This document shows positions 61,541 to 64,000 of a stretch of 64,000 bases of DNA, one piece after another. The stretch lies in contig JADKCP010000001.1 of assembly GCA_016718805.1 (NCBI GenBank), forward strand, positions 558,001 through 622,000, read 5' to 3'. The notes under the pieces were generated by a model. That model saw only the letters and a list, made by a program, of their open reading frames with translations. It ran no database searches and was not told the DNA's origin. A program made the translations under genes and the position numbers. Within the stretch, counting starts at the first letter, position 1, and each line of letters begins with the position of its first letter. The stretch is from Bacteroidota bacterium (GTDB taxonomy: Bacteria; Bacteroidota; Bacteroidia; UBA4408).

Positions 61541-63151
61541 ATGAATTTTCCCAGAAATAATCCCTATCAGCCATTTTTTTATTCGCTAGTTTTAGTAATT
61601 GGAGTGCTATTAGGGTTTAAAATTAATCAGTCAACTTCGTTTACTTCACCTCAGCGAGGAGGAGGTGGAAGTGCCAATAAAGTAAACCAGGTTTTGAATT
61701 ACATTGAACAAGAGTATGTGGATACTATTAACAAAAATCGACTTACTGAAACTGCTATTACTTCCATACTCGAAAATCTGGATCCTCACTCTGCCTATAT
61801 TCCTGCTAGTGAAGTACAGGCAATGAATGAACCGATGCAAGGTAATTTTGAAGGTATAGGGATTGAGTTTAATATATTAAAGGACACGATTATTGTTGTT
61901 GCAGCACTTGCAGGAGGACCTTCAGAAGCTTTAGGTATAAAGGCCGGAGATAGAATTGTGAAAATTGAAAAAGAAAATGTGGGTGGAATTAAAATTACAA
62001 ATAATGATGTATTAAAGCGACTCAGGGGTGCAGGTGGTACTAAAGTAAAGATTAGTATTAAAAGACGTGGTGTTTCCCGATTGCTCGATTTTACTATCAC
62101 CCGTGGTAAAATTCCTATTTATAGTGTGGATGCGGCATATATGATAGATAAACAAATCGGGTATATTAAGATTAGTCGTTTTGCAGCAACAACGTATGAT
62201 GAATTTTTAAAAGCATCGGATGCATTGTTAGAACAGGGGATGAAAAATCTTGTCTTGGATTTACGCGGAAATCCTGGTGGTTACTTGAATACAGCAATAA
62301 GTATTTGTGATGAATTTTTAAGTACAGGAAAAAAAATCGTGTACACTCAAGGTAAATCGCATCCACGAGAAGATTATACAGCAACTTCTACCGGTCGTTT
62401 GGAAGATTTGAAACTTGCGATACTTATAGATGAAGGTTCTGCATCGGCTAGTGAAATAGTAAGTGGTGCTTTGCAAGATAACGATCGTGGTGTGATTATA
62501 GGAAGGCGTTCGTTTGGTAAAGGACTGGTTCAACAACAATCAGAGTTTAAAGATGGATCAGCATTAAGATTAACAATAGCGAGGTATTATACTCCAACCG
62601 GAAGATGTATTCAAAAACCATACACCAAGGGTGATTCGGAAGACTATTATCAAGAAGAGTATACTCGTTATAAACATGGAGAGCTTGTTAATGCAGACAG
62701 TATTCATTTTGCAGACTCATTAAAGTTTAAAACACCAAAAGGGAAAATTGTGTATGGTGGTGGTGGAATTATGCCCGATATTTTTGTTCCGCTAGATACT
62801 AGCATTCGCTCACGTTTTTTAAGCGAATTAATTGTAAAAGGAACCATGAGTCAGTTTGCCTTAACTTATACCGATAAAGAAAGAAGTAACATTAAGAAAT
62901 ATGCAAATCCAGCAGCTTATAATAAAGGCTATTTGTTAGGAGAAAAAGTGTTTGAGGAGTTACTCAATTTTGCTAATCACGATAGTATAAAAATACCTTC
63001 AAATGCAGAAAGGTTGCAAATTAAATCAACTATTCTAACACAATTGAAAGCGCTAATAGCTCGCAATATTTGGCGAAACGAAGGGTATTATCAAGTAATT
63101 AATACTGGCGACAAGGCGATAGAAGCAGCCTTAAGAGAGGTAGTAAAATAA
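61541..63151 (+). CDS. S41 family C-terminal processing peptidase
   Basis: The 536-residue membrane-anchored periplasmic protease has one N-terminal membrane helix (about 10-28). An S41 N-terminal helical region follows, then a PDZ domain (about 95-170, with FEGIGIEF and GGPSEALGIKAGDRI). The catalytic S41 domain carries the Ser in DEGSASASEI (about 308-317) and the Lys in RSFGKGLVQ (about 333-341), the Ser-Lys dyad of CtpA. The ATG at 61541 is chosen over the upstream TTG at 61532. These proteases trim or degrade periplasmic and secreted proteins. A terminator follows. Confidence 0.92.
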   Translation: MNFPRNNPYQPFFYSLVLVIGVLLGFKINQSTSFTSPQRGGGGSANKVNQVLNYIEQEYVDTINKNRLTETAITSILENLDPHSAYIPASEVQAMNEPMQGNFEGIGIEFNILKDTIIVVAALAGGPSEALGIKAGDRIVKIEKENVGGIKITNNDVLKRLRGAGGTKVKISIKRRGVSRLLDFTITRGKIPIYSVDAAYMIDKQIGYIKISRFAATTYDEFLKASDALLEQGMKNLVLDLRGNPGGYLNTAISICDEFLSTGKKIVYTQGKSHPREDYTATSTGRLEDLKLAILIDEGSASASEIVSGALQDNDRGVIIGRRSFGKGLVQQQSEFKDGSALRLTIARYYTPTGRCIQKPYTKGDSEDYYQEEYTRYKHGELVNADSIHFADSLKFKTPKGKIVYGGGGIMPDIFVPLDTSIRSRFLSELIVKGTMSQFALTYTDKERSNIKKYANPAAYNKGYLLGEKVFEELLNFANHDSIKIPSNAERLQIKSTILTQLKALIARNIWRNEGYYQVINTGDKAIEAALREVVK

Positions 63152-63152
63152 A

Positions 63153-63182
63153 AAAAGAGAACGGGTTAATGTTCTCTTTTAA
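63153..63182. terminator. Bidirectional terminator between the S41 protease and the small lipoprotein
   Basis: A 10-bp perfect stem, AAAAGAGAAC with GTTCTCTTTT, has an 8-base loop. It starts right after the protease stop codon and ends 23 bases before the convergent lipoprotein gene. Confidence 0.8.
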
Positions 63183-63204
63183 ATCGTTTTTAAAGCTTAA
63201 ATGC

Positions 63205-63414
63205 TTAGTGAGCAGCAGAATCAGCCGGCGCAGCAGCAGAATCTACTGGAACCGCTTCAGCAGCAGCAGCCTCAGCAGCTTTCATTACTGAATCAGCAGC
63301 AGCAGCAGCAGCTAAAGAATCAGCTTCAGCTTTAGCTTTGTCAGCAGCACCGCCACCACAAGAAGCTAATACAACTACAGTTGCAGCTAAAAGAAGTAAA
63401 GAGATTTTTTTCAT
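63205..63414 (-). CDS. Small Ala-rich lipoprotein
   Basis: The 69-residue protein has a lipoprotein signal with lipobox LASC (about 16-19) followed by GGG. The mature part is almost only Ala, Ala-Asp and Glu, with repeats of the kind ADSLAAAAAADS and AAPADSAAH. It is expected to be anchored in the outer membrane inner leaflet and to be largely disordered or helical. Such small Ala-rich lipoproteins are common in Bacteroidota; no function is known. The low-complexity GC-rich coding (GCA, GCT codons) contrasts with the AT-rich neighbours. Confidence 0.85.
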   Translation of the reverse strand: MKKISLLLLAATVVVLASCGGGAADKAKAEADSLAAAAAADSVMKAAEAAAAEAVPVDSAAAPADSAAH

Positions 63415-63518
63415 TTGGTTAAGTTTATTTTGTTTATAATGGCGTAAAAGTAAGGCAATTATAAAATGGTAATCGTTTATTAATAATTATTTAGTAACAA
63501 CTATTTGTGAATAATTCC

Positions 63519-63526
63519 TACTTTTG
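63519..63526 (+). promoter_or_regulatory. -7 promoter box before the sod gene
   Basis: TACTTTTG matches TAnnTTTG and lies 44 bases before the start codon at 63571. A -33 TTG at normal spacing was not found. Confidence 0.35.
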
Positions 63527-63570
63527 ATGCACATATATAATTTACAATTCACACCTAAAATACAACAATT

Positions 63571-64000
63571 ATGGCCTTTGAATTACCTCAACTTTCTTAT
63601 TCGTATGATGCTCTTGAACCCCATATTGACGCACGAACCATGGAAATCCATCATACTAAGCACCACAATGCTTATGTTACAAATTTAAATGCAGCATTGG
63701 CTGGTACTGACGGAGAAAAACTTTCGTTGGAACAAATCTGTGCAAGCATATCAAAATTTCCAATGCCTGTGCGCAACAACGGGGGCGGTCATTATAACCA
63801 CAGTTTATTTTGGACTATTTTATCACCAACCGGAGGAGGCAACCCTGATGGAGATTTAGCAAATGCGATTAATACTGCGTTTGGATCGTTTGAAAAGTTA
63901 AAAGAAGAATTCAATAAGGCTGCAACTACTCGATTTGGTAGTGGTTGGGCATGGTTGATTGTTCACGATGGAAAACTGGTAGTTACTTCCACTCCCAACC
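63571..64000 (+). CDS. sodB: Superoxide dismutase, Fe/Mn type (3' end outside window)
   Basis: This is the first 143 codons of a Fe/Mn superoxide dismutase, a cytoplasmic antioxidant enzyme. The start MAFELPQLSYSYDALEPHID is typical. The metal ligand His of the helix HHTKHHNAYV, the conserved GGHYNHSLFW segment, and RFGSGWAWLIV are all in place. Conserved sites for Fe/Mn discrimination cannot be settled, although the GSGWAWL form is more often seen in Mn enzymes. The remaining ligands (Asp and His near the C-terminus) lie outside the window. Confidence 0.93.
   Translation, partial: MAFELPQLSYSYDALEPHIDARTMEIHHTKHHNAYVTNLNAALAGTDGEKLSLEQICASISKFPMPVRNNGGGHYNHSLFWTILSPTGGGNPDGDLANAINTAFGSFEKLKEEFNKAATTRFGSGWAWLIVHDGKLVVTSTPN

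Noticed and set aside
1..64000. tRNA or rRNA genes, CRISPR arrays, transposases
   Set aside because: No cloverleaf-like segment with a TTCRA-type arm, no regularly spaced repeats and no transposase frames were seen by reading; a tRNAscan or CRISPR search was not possible.

Overview
The window is AT-rich chromosomal DNA of a Bacteroidota bacterium. Evidence: five secreted proteins end in a type IX secretion (T9SS) type A sorting domain with a YPNP/PNP start; there are GEVED and PKD domains, DUF4476, LemA/TPM and SpoIIE-type phosphatase genes; promoters resemble the Bacteroidota pattern TTG-N19/20-TAnnTTTG; Shine-Dalgarno sequences are weak or absent. Superoxide dismutase points to exposure to oxygen. 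Genus cannot be set from the sequence. No rRNA, tRNA, CRISPR array or transposase gene was seen, and no gene-free stretch exceeds 300 bases.

Layout. 1-5510: three tandem paralogous M43 metalloproteases (the first cut by the window edge). 5507-9130 (minus): YfiR-like protein, TPR protein, HAMP/SpoIIE phosphatase and a small protein, probably one operon. 9272-13233: two tandem Kup potassium transporters, followed by a divergent class III cyclase-HD fusion. 15050-20864 (minus): housekeeping and envelope genes (Usp, FAS1, DUF502, DUF4476, YjbR, HemW, YbjQ). 21098-25539 (plus): SiaC-like DUF1987 protein, lipoprotein, large ABCG-like transporter; then a second SpoIIE phosphatase on the minus strand.

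26794-39918 is the accessory region and the main interest. It holds two paralogous modules, each made of a tandem TIR-like protein followed by a membrane-anchored nSTAND NTPase. Both start from nearly identical promoters placed just before the TIR-like gene. The NTPase N-termini are near copies, but the C-terminal halves differ completely: coiled coil plus WD40 propeller in one, a long helical array in the other. One module continues into an outer-membrane beta-barrel protein and a lipoprotein, the other into a polytopic membrane protein. Related inverted repeats lie at both ends of the second NTPase block. The TIR-like protein of the first module keeps a Glu where TIR NADases have their catalytic Glu; the second has Gln. 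I read this as a duplicated sensor-effector (conflict or stress) system; function is inferred.

39972-51776: sensor histidine kinase, M16 protease, LRR protein, LemA-TPM-TPM operon, tilS, pabB, folK and a deoxynucleoside kinase. 51977-63414: OmpA/TPR lipoprotein, two large T9SS-exported GEVED proteins (one with a lysyl-oxidase-like domain), nucleotidyltransferase, CtpA protease and a small Ala-rich lipoprotein. 63571-64000: start of superoxide dismutase.

Two genes (tilS and a lipoprotein) are broken at poly-A runs, each repaired by adding a single A. Because tilS is normally essential, sequence or assembly errors in homopolymers are likely, and the stated frames in this window should be read with that in mind.
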